Shown here in pieces: positions 17,782-27,258 of a stretch of DNA of 64,000 nucleotides. The stretch spans positions 310,001 to 374,000 of the forward strand of contig NZ_AHCB03000005.1 of the NCBI RefSeq assembly GCF_000238335.3, given 5' to 3'. The stretch comes from Pseudoalteromonas marina (GTDB taxonomy: Bacteria > Pseudomonadota > Gammaproteobacteria > Enterobacterales > Alteromonadaceae). A model generated the notes under the pieces. It did no database searches and was not told the DNA's origin. It saw only the letters and a program-made list of their open reading frames with translations. Position numbers and translations under genes: made by a program. Positions within the stretch are counted from its first letter, which is position 1. Each line of letters starts with the position of its first letter.

Positions 17782-19938
17782 TTAAAAGCTGTATGTGTAG
17801 CCCATTTGAATACTACGAGGCTTACCTGGCTGAATACCACCATTAGCACGGTTAGCTATGTACGTTTTATCAAACAGGTTATCAACCGTTAAGTATACTT
17901 TTTGGTTGTCGTCGATTAAGTATTTAGCAGCTAAATCCCATACTACACGGCTATCTATTGCGTTTAAGCCTGAGTCAGATAGGTCGGCATGAGAATCAGA
18001 TACGTAACGTATTTGGCTGTTAACAACAAACGATGCAAACTCAGCGCCTAAAGATAAAGCAACTTGATTTTCAGGTACGTAAGGCATTGCATCGCCTTTT
18101 TCTACCGAGCCCCAAATTTCTGAATCAAACGTGTTTTTAAACTCAGAGTCAGTGTATGTGTACGTTAATTTAACTGGAAATTGCGCAGCGTCTGTTGCAA
18201 AAGTACGACCCGCACTAAATTCAAAGCCCGATACTTCTACTTCACCGTAGTTGTATTGGTCGCCAATATTTTCGTCGCTACAACCCACAGCAGCAGTACA
18301 GTTACCGTGCATGTTGTCGTAATCAGAGAAAAACGCAATCACTTCACCGTTAAAGCCATCCATATTAAAGCGAGAGCCAAACTCAAGGTTTACACTTTCT
18401 TCTTCTTCTTGGTCAGCATTACCCGGTGCCGCTGGAGCGTAACCTTTTTGAATACCCGCAAGTAACGTAACGTTATCGTTAAGTGTGTAAGTGGCACCTA
18501 ACGATGGCACTAAAATTTCAGTATCGTTAGAAATATCTTTAGTTAAGCCATTGCTACGAGTTGGATCTGATTTAGACCATTCTTCACGCGTAATGGTAAT
18601 GTCTTCGTAACGAAGACCGGCATTAATAACTAACGCGTCTAGTGTCCATTCGTCTTGAACAAATAACGTGCTTGCTTTTGCGCTATCTACACGGTTGCTA
18701 TCTGAGCCAGGTACACCTTGTGATGTAAGTGTCATGCTTAGGTCTTGATTAAGCGTGTATGTGTCTTGCCATTGGAAACGATCCATTTCGTCTTCGTGGT
18801 AACGCACACCGACAGTAATGTAGTGATCGCCTGCAGGAATATGTAATTCAGACTGAATGCCTTTTGCTTGGTAATCACGGTTGTTAGCTTTAACACCAAT
18901 GCCTTCAATACCTTCGCTTGTTGGATTTGCTTCAAAGTCGCTGTATTGCTCAAGCGTGCTTGTTCCTACACTGCTTGCTTTATACCAGTTACGATGAAAA
19001 TCGTTTAGGTAAGCGGTTGCAAGTAATTCGTAGCCTTCACCAAAACGGTACGCATAGTTTAGTTGGTAAGCGTTGTGGCGAGTGTTCATTTCATCGTTTT
19101 GCGATGCAGCGTAACGGCGATTAGGGTTTGCTTTGTAATCTTCGTCAGTTAAGCCCATGTAAGTTTCGTCTGATGTTTCGTCAGAATATTTTACTTTTAG
19201 CTCAATGTTGTGAGCATCGTTTTTACCAAACGTATGACCAAACTTTAATAGTAAATCAGTTTTTTCAAAGCCCGTATTATCGCTGCCAACAGGAAGCTCT
19301 TTAAAGCCGTCTGCGCCGTAGGTGAATACTTCAACCAAGCCAGACGTGTTGTTTTTTTCTTTACCAAAGTATGCGTGACCTTTGTAGTAGCCATCGCTAC
19401 CAAGGGCTGCATCTACCATACCTTTTGAACTATTAGGCTCGGTTGGTAAGCTACGAGAAAGTAAGTTTAAAACGCCACCTGTAGTACGAGGACCGTACTT
19501 AACTGAGGCAGCACCTTTTAATACTTCAATTGTTTCCATACGACCCATAGTAGGGAAGTAGTAAGCAGAAGGCGCAGAATAAGGCGCAGGTGCGACTAAT
19601 ACACCGTCTTCCATTACAGAAATTTTATCGTTACGGCCGGTACCAGTACCGCGCATACCAATGTTAGGGCGAAGGCCATAGCCATCTTCTTCTTGAACGT
19701 AAACACCCGGAACAGACGCTAAAACACGCGAAATATCGGTAAACTCAAATTTTTGAAGTTCTTCGTCAGAGATAAAAGTAGCCGAACCTGGAATGTCGTT
19801 AATAGCTTGCTGTGAGCCAATAACTGTAATTTGTTCAAAGCGCTGTTCTTTATCGCTGGTGTCTTTAGCCATTGCAGTAGCTGTAAAAGACAAAGCAACC
19901 GCAGTTGCAAGAGTAGATACTAAAAACTTAGTGTTCAT
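17782..19938 (-). CDS. FecA-like TonB-dependent receptor
   Basis: The 718-residue outer-membrane receptor has a signal peptide (residues 1-24, MNTKFLVSTLATAVALSFTA...), a TonB-box-like EQITVIG, and a plug domain with FecA-type features: RPNIGMRGTGTGRNDKIS, PYSAPSAYYFP and VEVLKGAASVKYGPRT-like segments. A 22-strand barrel ends in QMGYTYSF with terminal Phe. It likely imports a ferric chelate such as citrate or a siderophore, driven by TonB. The ATG at 19938 (AGGA before it) is preferred over GTG at 19953. A possible Fur box lies 60 bases upstream. No sigma/anti-sigma pair accompanies it. Confidence 0.88.
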   Translation of the reverse strand: MNTKFLVSTLATAVALSFTATAMAKDTSDKEQRFEQITVIGSQQAINDIPGSATFISDEELQKFEFTDISRVLASVPGVYVQEEDGYGLRPNIGMRGTGTGRNDKISVMEDGVLVAPAPYSAPSAYYFPTMGRMETIEVLKGAASVKYGPRTTGGVLNLLSRSLPTEPNSSKGMVDAALGSDGYYKGHAYFGKEKNNTSGLVEVFTYGADGFKELPVGSDNTGFEKTDLLLKFGHTFGKNDAHNIELKVKYSDETSDETYMGLTDEDYKANPNRRYAASQNDEMNTRHNAYQLNYAYRFGEGYELLATAYLNDFHRNWYKASSVGTSTLEQYSDFEANPTSEGIEGIGVKANNRDYQAKGIQSELHIPAGDHYITVGVRYHEDEMDRFQWQDTYTLNQDLSMTLTSQGVPGSDSNRVDSAKASTLFVQDEWTLDALVINAGLRYEDITITREEWSKSDPTRSNGLTKDISNDTEILVPSLGATYTLNDNVTLLAGIQKGYAPAAPGNADQEEEESVNLEFGSRFNMDGFNGEVIAFFSDYDNMHGNCTAAVGCSDENIGDQYNYGEVEVSGFEFSAGRTFATDAAQFPVKLTYTYTDSEFKNTFDSEIWGSVEKGDAMPYVPENQVALSLGAEFASFVVNSQIRYVSDSHADLSDSGLNAIDSRVVWDLAAKYLIDDNQKVYLTVDNLFDKTYIANRANGGIQPGKPRSIQMGYTYSF

Positions 19939-19994
19939 TTTTGTCCTAATCACATTGATTTTCTGAATTGGCGTAATTTGAACACGTTAACGAA

Positions 19995-20009
19995 TGCGAA
20001 TCAATATTA
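19995..20009 (-). promoter_or_regulatory. Possible Fur box
   Basis: TGCGAATCAATATTA matches the 7-1-7 Fur pattern TGATAAT-N-ATTATCA at 10 of 14 positions, 57 bases before the receptor start. Iron control of this receptor would be usual for the family; the match is only moderate. Confidence 0.4.
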
Positions 20010-20136
20010 TTTAGTATAAAACTATTCATTTTTTTAGAACTAAAAACACAGGGATATGCAACGTGGTTAACTTTTTTGTTTCTTTTGTATTATTTTGTAA
20101 TCATGAGGCTAGGTACAAAGTGGGTGTTTTAATTTA

Positions 20137-20982
20137 TTAGCCTAAACGCAGGGCAATAAACTCAGCAAGCTTATCTACCGCATTTTCAGACTCCCCCGAA
20201 CTTTTAACCAAGCTAATACCAATGTCGCCCAGTGCAGGTAGGTATTTAGTTTGTACTTGGTAATTAAGCTCGCTAGGTACGGTGCTCTTTGCCAGTACCG
20301 TAATGCCAAGCCCTTCTTTTAATGCCGCAATAAGCCCCGTTAAGTCGGCGTTGCTATATACAATACGGTATTTTATGCCGGCATTTTTAAGCGCATCGGT
20401 AGCGCGGCGCCGATAAATACATCCCTCTGGCGCGGTTACTAAAGTAACCACTTGGTTTTGTGCTTGGTTTAAATCACCCACCCACACCAATTGGTCTTGC
20501 ATAAAAATAGGAAATTTACTTGAGGTAAGTTGCTCGTTTAGCGCAAGCACTAGATCAAATTGGTCTTGCCTAGAAGCCGATAGCAAATGCTTACTTAATC
20601 GCGATTTAACTTCAAGCGATACTTCTGGGTACAGCGCCACAAAGTCGCCAATAATAGAAGGGAGTATACGCGCAGCAAACTCGCTCGGTATGCCTAAACG
20701 TACTTTTCCGGTAATGCTCTCTGACGTAAATTGCTGCAAAATGGCATCGTTGTATTGCATCATTTGTTTTGCCATGGGTAATAATAGTTCGCCGTACTGG
20801 TTTAGTACTTGGCGCTGGCCTTGCTTTTTAAATAATTTATAGCCTAATACATCTTCTAAACGCTTTATTTGTAAGCTTACCGCAGGTTGCGAAAGCCCCA
20901 AAAAGTCGCCGGCTTTGGCAAATCCGCCTACATCTACAATCATAACAAAGGTACGTAAACTGTCGGTTGATATATTTTTCAT
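20137..20982 (-). CDS. LysR family regulator next to glycine cleavage genes
   Basis: A 281-residue LysR-type regulator with the N-terminal winged helix (SLRTFVMIVDVGGFAKAGDF, then GLSQPAVSLQIKRLEDVLG) and a two-lobed effector domain beginning VRLGIPSEFAARILP. It is divergent from the half-length GcvT-like gene at 21109, with a perfect 22-base palindrome in the shared intergenic region. By the usual LysR logic it controls that gene and possibly the gcv genes behind it. The effector is unknown; glycine or a folate intermediate would be a guess. Confidence 0.88.
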   Translation of the reverse strand: MKNISTDSLRTFVMIVDVGGFAKAGDFLGLSQPAVSLQIKRLEDVLGYKLFKKQGQRQVLNQYGELLLPMAKQMMQYNDAILQQFTSESITGKVRLGIPSEFAARILPSIIGDFVALYPEVSLEVKSRLSKHLLSASRQDQFDLVLALNEQLTSSKFPIFMQDQLVWVGDLNQAQNQVVTLVTAPEGCIYRRRATDALKNAGIKYRIVYSNADLTGLIAALKEGLGITVLAKSTVPSELNYQVQTKYLPALGDIGISLVKSSGESENAVDKLAEFIALRLG

Positions 20983-21020
20983 ATTTAAAATTACAATTTA
21001 TGTGGCTACATATATAAGTA

Positions 21021-21042
21021 TTATTTATCAATTGATAAATAA
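21021..21042. promoter_or_regulatory. Perfect palindrome, probable LysR operator
   Basis: Arms TTATTTATCAA and TTGATAAATAA abut with no mismatch. The site contains a T-N11-A core as LysR regulators prefer and lies 39 bases before the LysR start and 67 before the GcvT-like start. Confidence 0.6.
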
Positions 21043-21108
21043 TTACAATTTGTTGTTACAGACCCCGCGCAATATAATTTTAAGATTAAAAATACACAGG
21101 TGTTTGTT

Positions 21109-21708
21109 ATGACTTTTAACCCAATAATGTTTGCCCGCCACAGCAACGCTAACAGCGCGGTTATAAACGCTTTGCAAGCAAATAACAGCACAGTTGTAAT
21201 GGATTTTAGCGGCAGCGAAGCTTCTGTATTTTTAAGCAGTATTTTAGGCCACGATTTAACAAAATTAACGGCCAGCGGTTTAGGTTTAAAAGGCACATTA
21301 GATGGCGACTTTTATTCTGACTTTAGTTACGCCGTGTATTATTTTAGCGAAACCGCTTTTCGATTTGTATTATCTCACAGCGCAAGCCTGCAATTACAGT
21401 CACTTATAAACGAACAACAGCTTCGTTTTGATATTGACTACGTTATTCGTACCGACCTAACTAGCTTTACCTTAAGCGGCGAAAACGCCTTTGATACGCT
21501 AGTTGATGCCTTTAAATTAACACCCGGTTTGCGATTATCTGACACGCAACTATGCTACGGTGCGCAAAGCGGCGAGGTATTTATTACCGCGATTGATAAC
21601 AAAGATGAGCAGCATTTTGTACTCATAGCTAAAGCGCCAGAGCTACAAAAATGGCAAAGCTATATGCAAACGCAGGGTTTTGCAGTAATGCAAAATCAGG
21701 CCGCATAA
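21109..21708 (+). CDS. Half-length GcvT-like folate-binding-domain protein
   Basis: The 199-residue product aligns by eye with the first half of the GcvT encoded next door: FSGSEASVFLSSILGHDLTKL against [40 protein letters not shown] against [19 protein letters not shown], and a following DYVIRTDLTSFTLSGENAF against [19 protein letters not shown]. It lacks the second half, which in GcvT carries much of the tetrahydrofolate site and the catalytic Asp, so it is probably not an aminomethyltransferase. ATG 21109 with ACAGG before it is preferred to GTG 21100. It could bind folate, compete with GcvT, or act in regulation; all three are inference. Confidence 0.72.
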   Translation: MTFNPIMFARHSNANSAVINALQANNSTVVMDFSGSEASVFLSSILGHDLTKLTASGLGLKGTLDGDFYSDFSYAVYYFSETAFRFVLSHSASLQLQSLINEQQLRFDIDYVIRTDLTSFTLSGENAFDTLVDAFKLTPGLRLSDTQLCYGAQSGEVFITAIDNKDEQHFVLIAKAPELQKWQSYMQTQGFAVMQNQAA

Positions 21709-21720
21709 CAAAAACAACCA

Positions 21721-21752
21721 ACAGGTAAACATAATAATGTTTGCCTGTTTTT
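21721..21752 (+). terminator. Terminator between GcvT-like gene and gcvT
   Basis: ACAGGTAAACAT-AATA-ATGTTTGCCTGT forms a 12-base stem (one G-T pair) followed by TTTT. It separates the GcvT-like gene from gcvT, so gcvT needs its own promoter in the remaining 50 bases or partial read-through. Confidence 0.8.
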
Positions 21753-21801
21753 AATTTAAGCCACGCCCATTAAGGGTTAATTTAAAACGTGAAGGAATGT
21801 T

Positions 21802-22884
21802 ATGACTTCTAAAACTGTACTCCATGCTAAGCACCTAGAAGCGGGCGCAAAAATGGTTGATTTTCATGGCTGGGAAATGCCAATCAACTACGGCTCACAA
21901 ATAGAAGAACATAATGCAGTGCGTAACGATGCAGGCATGTTTGACGTATCACACATGACCATTGTTGATATTGAAGGCGACCAAGCTAAAGCATTTTTAC
22001 GTAAGCTTGTAGCAAACGACGTGGCTAAATTAACCGTACCAGGTAAAGCACTTTACACCGGCATGCTTAACGAGCAAGGCGGCGTAATTGACGACCTTAT
22101 TATTTACTTTTTCAGCGAAACGTTTTACCGCTTAGTGGTTAACTCGGCTACGCGCGAAAAAGACTTAGCGCATTTAGCTAATGTATCGAGCGATTTTGCC
22201 GTTACAGTGACTGAGCGCCCAGAGTTTGCAATGATTGCAGTGCAAGGCCCTAACGCACGCGAAAAAACAGGCACGCTTTTAAATGCAGAGCAACAAGCTG
22301 CAGTTGAAGGCATGAAGCCATTTTTTGGTGTTCAAGTGGGTGATTTATTTATTGCTACAACGGGTTATACTGGCGAAGACGGTTACGAAATTGTAGTACC
22401 AAACGACCAAGCAGCCGATTTATGGCAACAACTGCTAGACGCAGGTGTAGCGCCAGCTGGTTTAGGTGCACGTGACACGCTACGTTTAGAAGCAGGTATG
22501 AACCTTTACGGCCTAGATATGGACGAAAGCGTATCGCCACTTGCAGCTAACATGGCATGGACCATTGCATGGGAACCAGAAGATCGTGACTTTATTGGCC
22601 GTGACGTACTGGTTAAACAACGCGCTGAAAAAAGCACCGACAAGCTTGTTGGTTTAGTACTTGAAGAAAAAGGCGTATTGCGTAGCGGTTCAAAAGTAAT
22701 TGTTGACGGTGGAGAAGGGGTTATTACCTCAGGTACTTTTTCACCTACACTTGGTTTTAGTGTAGCCCTTGCACGTGTACCACGTTCAACAGGCGACACT
22801 GCTCAAGTAGAAATGCGCAAAAAATTAGTTAACGTTAAAGTAGTGAAGCCTAGCTTTGTACGTAACGGTAAATCAATAATTTAA
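21802..22884 (+). CDS. gcvT: Glycine cleavage system aminomethyltransferase (T protein)
   Basis: A 360-residue enzyme that takes the aminomethyl group from lipoyl-H protein, forms 5,10-methylenetetrahydrofolate and releases ammonia. Family motifs are [41 protein letters not shown] (folate-contact region), [14 protein letters not shown] and a C-terminal barrel ending [27 protein letters not shown] gives a good ribosome site. It heads gcvT-gcvH-gcvP, but a repeat element and a terminator divide the cluster into separately controllable parts. Confidence 0.96.
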   Translation: MTSKTVLHAKHLEAGAKMVDFHGWEMPINYGSQIEEHNAVRNDAGMFDVSHMTIVDIEGDQAKAFLRKLVANDVAKLTVPGKALYTGMLNEQGGVIDDLIIYFFSETFYRLVVNSATREKDLAHLANVSSDFAVTVTERPEFAMIAVQGPNAREKTGTLLNAEQQAAVEGMKPFFGVQVGDLFIATTGYTGEDGYEIVVPNDQAADLWQQLLDAGVAPAGLGARDTLRLEAGMNLYGLDMDESVSPLAANMAWTIAWEPEDRDFIGRDVLVKQRAEKSTDKLVGLVLEEKGVLRSGSKVIVDGGEGVITSGTFSPTLGFSVALARVPRSTGDTAQVEMRKKLVNVKVVKPSFVRNGKSII

Positions 22885-22906
22885 AATTTGGTGTTATCAC
22901 CCAATA

Positions 22907-23068
22907 ATACCAATCATGTTGAGTTATTAATCACTTATAGCGACGGATAAATAGAGTGATAACAAGGCATTAATTTTGATATGTAGTTGTTCTACCTGAG
23001 AAATTAATAACGATGTTAGCGCTTTGTTTAGACCGCTAGAGTGGTTAAATATTTAAGTTGATTGGTAT
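22907..23068. repeat. MITE-like inverted-repeat element between gcvT and gcvH
   Basis: The 162-base segment begins ATACCAATCA and ends TGATTGGTAT, perfect ten-base terminal inverted repeats. The similarity continues inward for about 36 bases with gaps (both ends run to a TAGCG). It has no coding potential and lies wholly within the gcvT-gcvH gap. This is the form of a small non-autonomous transposable element. It ends 22 bases before the gcvH ATG, so it may bring or remove regulatory signals. Confidence 0.7.
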
Positions 23069-23089
23069 CATAACCAAAGGAACAAGATA

Positions 23090-23479
23090 ATGAGCAATAT
23101 CCCTACTGAATTAAAATACGCTTCTTCACACGAGTGGGTTCGCGACGAAGGTGACGGTACCTTTACAGTTGGTATTACAGAACACGCGCAAGAACTACTT
23201 GGCGACATGGTGTTTGTTGAATTACCAGAAGTAGGCGACGAAGTAGACGCAGGCGAAGACTGTGCAGTAGCGGAGTCGGTTAAAGCTGCTTCAGACATTT
23301 ACGCACCAATTGGTGGTGAAGTTATTGCTATTAATGAAGAGCTAGAAGACGCACCTGAAACAGTAAACAACGACGCGTACGGCGAAGGTTGGTTATTCCG
23401 TCTTAAAGCATCTGATGTGTCTGAGCTAGACAACCTATTAGACGCTGAAGGCTACTCGCACACTATCGACGAAGAGTAA
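23090..23479 (+). CDS. gcvH: Glycine cleavage system H protein
   Basis: The 129-residue lipoyl carrier shuttles the aminomethyl intermediate between the P and T proteins. The lipoylation site is Lys65 in [16 protein letters not shown]. Other family segments are [34 protein letters not shown] and [16 protein letters not shown] near the end. It has an AAAGGA ribosome site. It lies 205 bases after gcvT because of the inserted repeat and is followed by a terminator-like hairpin. Confidence 0.96.
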   Translation: MSNIPTELKYASSHEWVRDEGDGTFTVGITEHAQELLGDMVFVELPEVGDEVDAGEDCAVAESVKAASDIYAPIGGEVIAINEELEDAPETVNNDAYGEGWLFRLKASDVSELDNLLDAEGYSHTIDEE

Positions 23480-23492
23480 TCACTTTTTGTCT

Positions 23493-23528
23493 AAAGCCCC
23501 GCATGTTGAGTAAACAATCGGGGCTTTT
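23493..23528 (+). terminator. Terminator-like hairpin after gcvH
   Basis: AAAGCCCCG and CGGGGCTTT form a nine-base stem with a 17-base loop, ending TTTT, 13 bases after the gcvH stop and 107 before gcvP. It probably attenuates transcription into gcvP. Confidence 0.75.
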
Positions 23529-23634
23529 ATGATTTTACAGCTTATTGCCCATACCCAGTAAGTTGCCAAATCATCATATATTTTAATCAATACTAGTTAC
23601 CCATTAGTATTTAGGATCATAGGAATCTGGACAC

Positions 23635-26526
23635 ATGTCAAACGCCAAATCTCTTGAACAGTTAGAGCAAAAGCAAGATTTTATTCGCCGCCATATTGGG
23701 CCAAGCCCAGCGCAAGTAAGCGATATGCTAAGCGCTCTTGAAGTATCGAGTGTACAAGAGCTGATCGATCAAACTGTACCGGCTAACATTCGCCTAGAGC
23801 AACCGCTAAGCATTGGCGAAAGCCGTACTGAAGTTGAAACACTAAACTACTTAAAATCAGTAGCAAGCAAAAATAAAGTTTTCAAATCGTACATTGGCCA
23901 AGGCTACCACCCAACACATGTACCGCACGTAATTTTACGTAACGTACTTGAAAACCCGGGTTGGTATACAGCGTACACGCCGTATCAGCCAGAGATTGCA
24001 CAAGGGCGTTTAGAATCATTACTAAACTTCCAGACTATGACCCTAGATTTAACCGGCCTTGATTTAGCAAGCGCGTCGTTACTTGACGAATCAACCGCTG
24101 CAGCCGAGGCGATGGGCCTTGCAAAGCGTGTATCTAAAGCTAAAAAAGCCAATGCCTTTTTTATTGCCGACGACGTACACACACAAACTATCGACGTAGT
24201 AAGCACCCGTGCTGAGCAGTTTGGTTTTGAAATAATTGTAGGCAAAGCGGCCGATGCCGTTAACCACGACATTTTTGGTGCATTATTCCAATACCCATCT
24301 ACATCGGGTGAAATAGTTGACGTAACCGACCTAATTGCTGGTGTTCAAAGCAAAAAAGCCATTGCCTGTGTTGCTGCCGACATTATGAGTTTATTACTAT
24401 TAAAAGCACCGGGTAAACTAGGCGCAGACGTAGTACTGGGTTCGGCTCAGCGTTTTGGTGTACCTATGGGTTACGGTGGTCCACATGCTGCATTTTTTGC
24501 AACACGTGACGCATACAAACGTTCATTACCAGGGCGTATTATTGGTGTATCTAAAGACCGTTTAGGTAACGACGCACTGCGTATGGCAATGCAAACGCGC
24601 GAACAACACATTCGCCGCGACAAAGCCAACTCAAACATTTGTACAGCGCAGGTATTACTTGCCAACATGGCGGCGTTTTATGCGGTGTACCATGGCCCAC
24701 AAGGCTTAAAAACGATCGCGCAACGTATACATCGCTTTGCTGATATTTTAGCTGCAGGCCTAAAAACCAAAGGCATCACCCTTAAGCACAGCACGTGGTT
24801 TGATACGTTAACAATTGTTGGCGACAACAAAGACGACGTAATAGCACGTGCACTTGCAAAAGGCGTTAACTTTGCTACAAACCACGACGGCGAGTACTCA
24901 ATTTCGGTTTCAGAAACCACCACACGCACCGATGTAGCTGAGCTATTTGATATTGTACTAGGTGAAGGCCACGGTCTAAGCGTAGACAGTATTGCAGCCG
25001 ATATTGAAGCAAACGGTAGCGACTCTATTCCAGCGAGTTTAGTACGTGATGACGAAGTATTAACGCATCCAAACTTTAACAGCTACCACAGCGAAACAGA
25101 CATGCTTCGCTACATTAAGCGCCTTGAAAACAAAGATTTAGCGCTTAACCACTCAATGATCTCGTTAGGTTCATGCACCATGAAACTAAACGCGACCGCT
25201 GAGATGATCCCAGTTACATGGCCTGAGTTTGCAAACCTTCACCCATTCTGCCCGCTAGACCAAGCAGAAGGTTACCAAATAATGATTAACGAGCTACACG
25301 ACTGGCTAGTTAACATTACGGGTTACGATGCGGTTTCACTTCAGCCAAACTCGGGTGCACAAGGTGAATACGCAGGCTTAATTGCCATTCGTAAATACCA
25401 CGAGTCACGAGGGGATGCACATCGTAATGTATGTTTAATTCCAAGCTCAGCGCATGGTACTAACCCTGCGTCGGCACAAATGGCGAGCATGAAAATTGTT
25501 GTGGTTAACTGTGATAAAAACGGCAACATCGACATGGAAGACTTAAAAGCGAAAGCTGAAGACGTGTCTGAAAACCTGTCGTGTGCAATGATCACATACC
25601 CATCTACCCACGGTGTTTACGAAGAAACCATTCGTGAACTATGTGACATTATTCATGAGCACGGCGGCCAAGTTTACATGGACGGCGCAAACATGAACGC
25701 GCAAGTGGGTGTAACAAGCCCGGGCTTTATTGGCTCAGATGTATCGCACTTGAACTTGCACAAAACGTTTTGTATTCCACACGGTGGCGGCGGCCCAGGT
25801 GTAGGCCCAATTGGTGTTAAATCGCACCTTGCGCCATTTATGCCAAACCACAGCGTAATTAACGTACCAGGTACAAACATTGATAACGGTGCCGTATCGG
25901 CAGCGCCTTACGGCTCAGCGGCTATTTTACCTATTTCATGGGCGTACATTGCCATGATGGGCTCAGAGGGCTTAAAACAAGCCACAGAAATGGCGATTGT
26001 GAACGCTAACTACTTAACGCAAGAGTTAAGCCAGCACTTCCCAATTTTATACCGTGGACGCAACAACCGCGTTGCGCACGAATGTATTGTTGACCTGCGC
26101 CCATTAAAAGAAGCGTCAGGCATTACTGAAATGGACGTCGCTAAACGCCTACAAGATTACGGCTTCCATTCACCCACTATGTCGTTCCCAGTTGCGGGCA
26201 CATTAATGATTGAGCCGACAGAGTCTGAGTCAAAAGGCGAGATAGACCGTTTTATCGAAGCGATGGTATCTATCAAAGGCGAAATCGACAAAGTAATCTC
26301 TGGGGAATGGTCAATCGAAAACAACCCACTTGTGTTTGCACCGCACACACAAGCTGACGTACTTGGTAACGAATGGGACCGCGCGTACGACCGTTTTTAC
26401 GCTGCATTCCCAGTGCCAAGCGTTGCTAAAGACAAGTTCTGGCCAACCGTTACACGTATAGATGACGTATACGGCGACCGTAACTTAGTATGTTCATGTC
26501 CAGCGGTAGAGACTTATCGCGACTAA
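23635..26526 (+). CDS. gcvP: Glycine dehydrogenase (decarboxylating), P protein
   Basis: The 963-residue single-chain P protein decarboxylates glycine with pyridoxal phosphate and loads the aminomethyl group onto GcvH. It has both halves of the fused form: the N-terminal half with [35 protein letters not shown] and [20 protein letters not shown], and the C-terminal half with [27 protein letters not shown] and the cofactor Lys710 in [15 protein letters not shown]. It ends the gcv cluster with its own terminator; the accessory island begins right after it. Confidence 0.97.
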   Translation: MSNAKSLEQLEQKQDFIRRHIGPSPAQVSDMLSALEVSSVQELIDQTVPANIRLEQPLSIGESRTEVETLNYLKSVASKNKVFKSYIGQGYHPTHVPHVILRNVLENPGWYTAYTPYQPEIAQGRLESLLNFQTMTLDLTGLDLASASLLDESTAAAEAMGLAKRVSKAKKANAFFIADDVHTQTIDVVSTRAEQFGFEIIVGKAADAVNHDIFGALFQYPSTSGEIVDVTDLIAGVQSKKAIACVAADIMSLLLLKAPGKLGADVVLGSAQRFGVPMGYGGPHAAFFATRDAYKRSLPGRIIGVSKDRLGNDALRMAMQTREQHIRRDKANSNICTAQVLLANMAAFYAVYHGPQGLKTIAQRIHRFADILAAGLKTKGITLKHSTWFDTLTIVGDNKDDVIARALAKGVNFATNHDGEYSISVSETTTRTDVAELFDIVLGEGHGLSVDSIAADIEANGSDSIPASLVRDDEVLTHPNFNSYHSETDMLRYIKRLENKDLALNHSMISLGSCTMKLNATAEMIPVTWPEFANLHPFCPLDQAEGYQIMINELHDWLVNITGYDAVSLQPNSGAQGEYAGLIAIRKYHESRGDAHRNVCLIPSSAHGTNPASAQMASMKIVVVNCDKNGNIDMEDLKAKAEDVSENLSCAMITYPSTHGVYEETIRELCDIIHEHGGQVYMDGANMNAQVGVTSPGFIGSDVSHLNLHKTFCIPHGGGGPGVGPIGVKSHLAPFMPNHSVINVPGTNIDNGAVSAAPYGSAAILPISWAYIAMMGSEGLKQATEMAIVNANYLTQELSQHFPILYRGRNNRVAHECIVDLRPLKEASGITEMDVAKRLQDYGFHSPTMSFPVAGTLMIEPTESESKGEIDRFIEAMVSIKGEIDKVISGEWSIENNPLVFAPHTQADVLGNEWDRAYDRFYAAFPVPSVAKDKFWPTVTRIDDVYGDRNLVCSCPAVETYRD

Positions 26527-26596
26527 GAGTTGAGACTAACTTTTGAACTTTAATGGGTAGTAAGTTCCATTATAGTTTGAAAATTTATCAAAATTA

Positions 26597-26629
26597 TAAA
26601 AGCCGTTGCATTAATGTAGCGGCTTTTTT
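26597..26629 (+). terminator. Rho-independent terminator of gcvP
   Basis: AAAAGCCGTT and AGCGGCTTTT form a ten-base stem (one G-T pair) with a ten-base loop and a run of six T, 70 bases after the gcvP stop. Confidence 0.85.
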
Positions 26630-26643
26630 GTGTGTTTAAACAT

Positions 26644-26743
26644 TGTAGACGCACAGCTTGCTGGCGTGTTGGGCGCAGCCCAAAAGTTGTTTAATTATTG
26701 TTGGCGAACAGCTTGCTGACGCGCAGGCGGCAGCCCGAATAAG
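26644..26743. repeat. Two diverged direct repeat units
   Basis: Two units of about 42 bases (26644-26685 and 26699-26743) share ACAGCTTGCTG, then CG-rich DNA, then CAGCCC. Each can fold small hairpins (CAGC-TT-GCTG; GGGC-GCA-GCCC in the first). They stand between the gcvP terminator and the larger structured repeat, and no gene overlaps them. Confidence 0.55.
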
Positions 26744-26800
26744 TATTTGAATAGGTGTTTGAGGTTACTGTTACAGATAACGCGAATACGTTTGGCACTT

Positions 26801-27016
26801 TCTAATGATTAGAAACCTTATTCAAGGTTTTTTGCCAGATTGCTGGCGGCAACCAAGGGGCGGCTACCGCCGACCGCCCCTTGGAACCCCACGGCGCCCC
26901 GAGCATCACGCTTAATCCTTCAATGCACAATTGATGTGAACGTAAACGCCATGAAAGCACATCCATGTGCAAGCATGGCTTTCATTTCATCCATGAAATG
27001 CATTACTCATCAATTG
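26801..27016. repeat. Composite structured intergenic repeat
   Basis: A chain of inverted repeats in non-coding, partly G+C-rich DNA. In order: AAACCTT-ATTC-AAGGTTT followed by six T (26813-26834, also a good terminator), GCCAG-ATTG-CTGGC (26834-26847), an 11-base perfect stem CCAAGGGGCGG / CCGCCCCTTGG (26853-26884), then an outer pair CAATTGATG / CATCAATTG (26928-27016) enclosing nested pairs ATGAAAGC / GCTTTCAT, GCACAT / ATGTGC and ATTTCAT / ATGAAAT. It looks like a dispersed intergenic element of the ERIC/REP kind; the family is not identified. Confidence 0.6.
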
Positions 27017-27081
27017 CTTATTTTCAGGGCATGATGACGGGGGAGGGTGTTAAACGTGTGGTTGGTGTTTAGTCTTGTCAT

Positions 27082-27104
27082 AATTCAAGATCTGACCCCA
27101 ATGG
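27082..27104 (-). repeat. Divergent copy of the RAYT-associated repeat
   Basis: TTCAAGATCTGACCCCAATGG and two bases before it match the inverted form of the repeat found on both sides of the transposase gene at 19 of 23 positions. It lies on the left side of the ATPase/RloB operon, in the same orientation as the copy at 30434. Confidence 0.55.
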
Positions 27105-27174
27105 TACAGATGTTGGTCCAATGGCTGTTTTTTTGTTTTTTTTTGGGGGGGGTCACTTATTTGAAATACCACTA

Positions 27175-27213
27175 AATACACATTAAAGAGAAATTCTCTC
27201 TTTAATGTGTATT
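27175..27213. promoter_or_regulatory. Perfect 17-base inverted repeat before the ATPase/RloB operon
   Basis: Arms AATACACATTAAAGAGA and TCTCTTTAATGTGTATT pair perfectly around the loop AATTC. The repeat ends 45 bases before the operon start. No T run follows, so an operator or mRNA leader hairpin is as likely as a terminator. Confidence 0.6.
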
Positions 27214-27258
27214 ACATATGCTGTATAAGTACTATAAAACAGTTTTTGAACTACTCAT

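Noticed and set aside
21709..21801. Possible glycine riboswitch ahead of gcvT
   Set aside because: Only 93 bases are available, filled by a terminator and a short leader; no tandem aptamer architecture is recognisable. The gaps before gcvH and gcvP are taken up by the MITE-like repeat and a terminator.
23985..24272. Minus-strand frames opposite gcvP, including this one
   Set aside because: They mirror the codon pattern of the highly conserved gcvP gene and lack ribosome sites.
26840..27034. A 64-codon frame in the structured repeat behind gcvP
   Set aside because: It runs through the palindromes and has no ribosome site or protein-like composition; the DNA is better explained as a repeat.
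27127..27153. T-rich run followed by a run of G
   Set aside because: It might be a further decayed copy of the GGGGTCA repeat, but the match is only seven to eight bases, and a simple-sequence run explains it as well.
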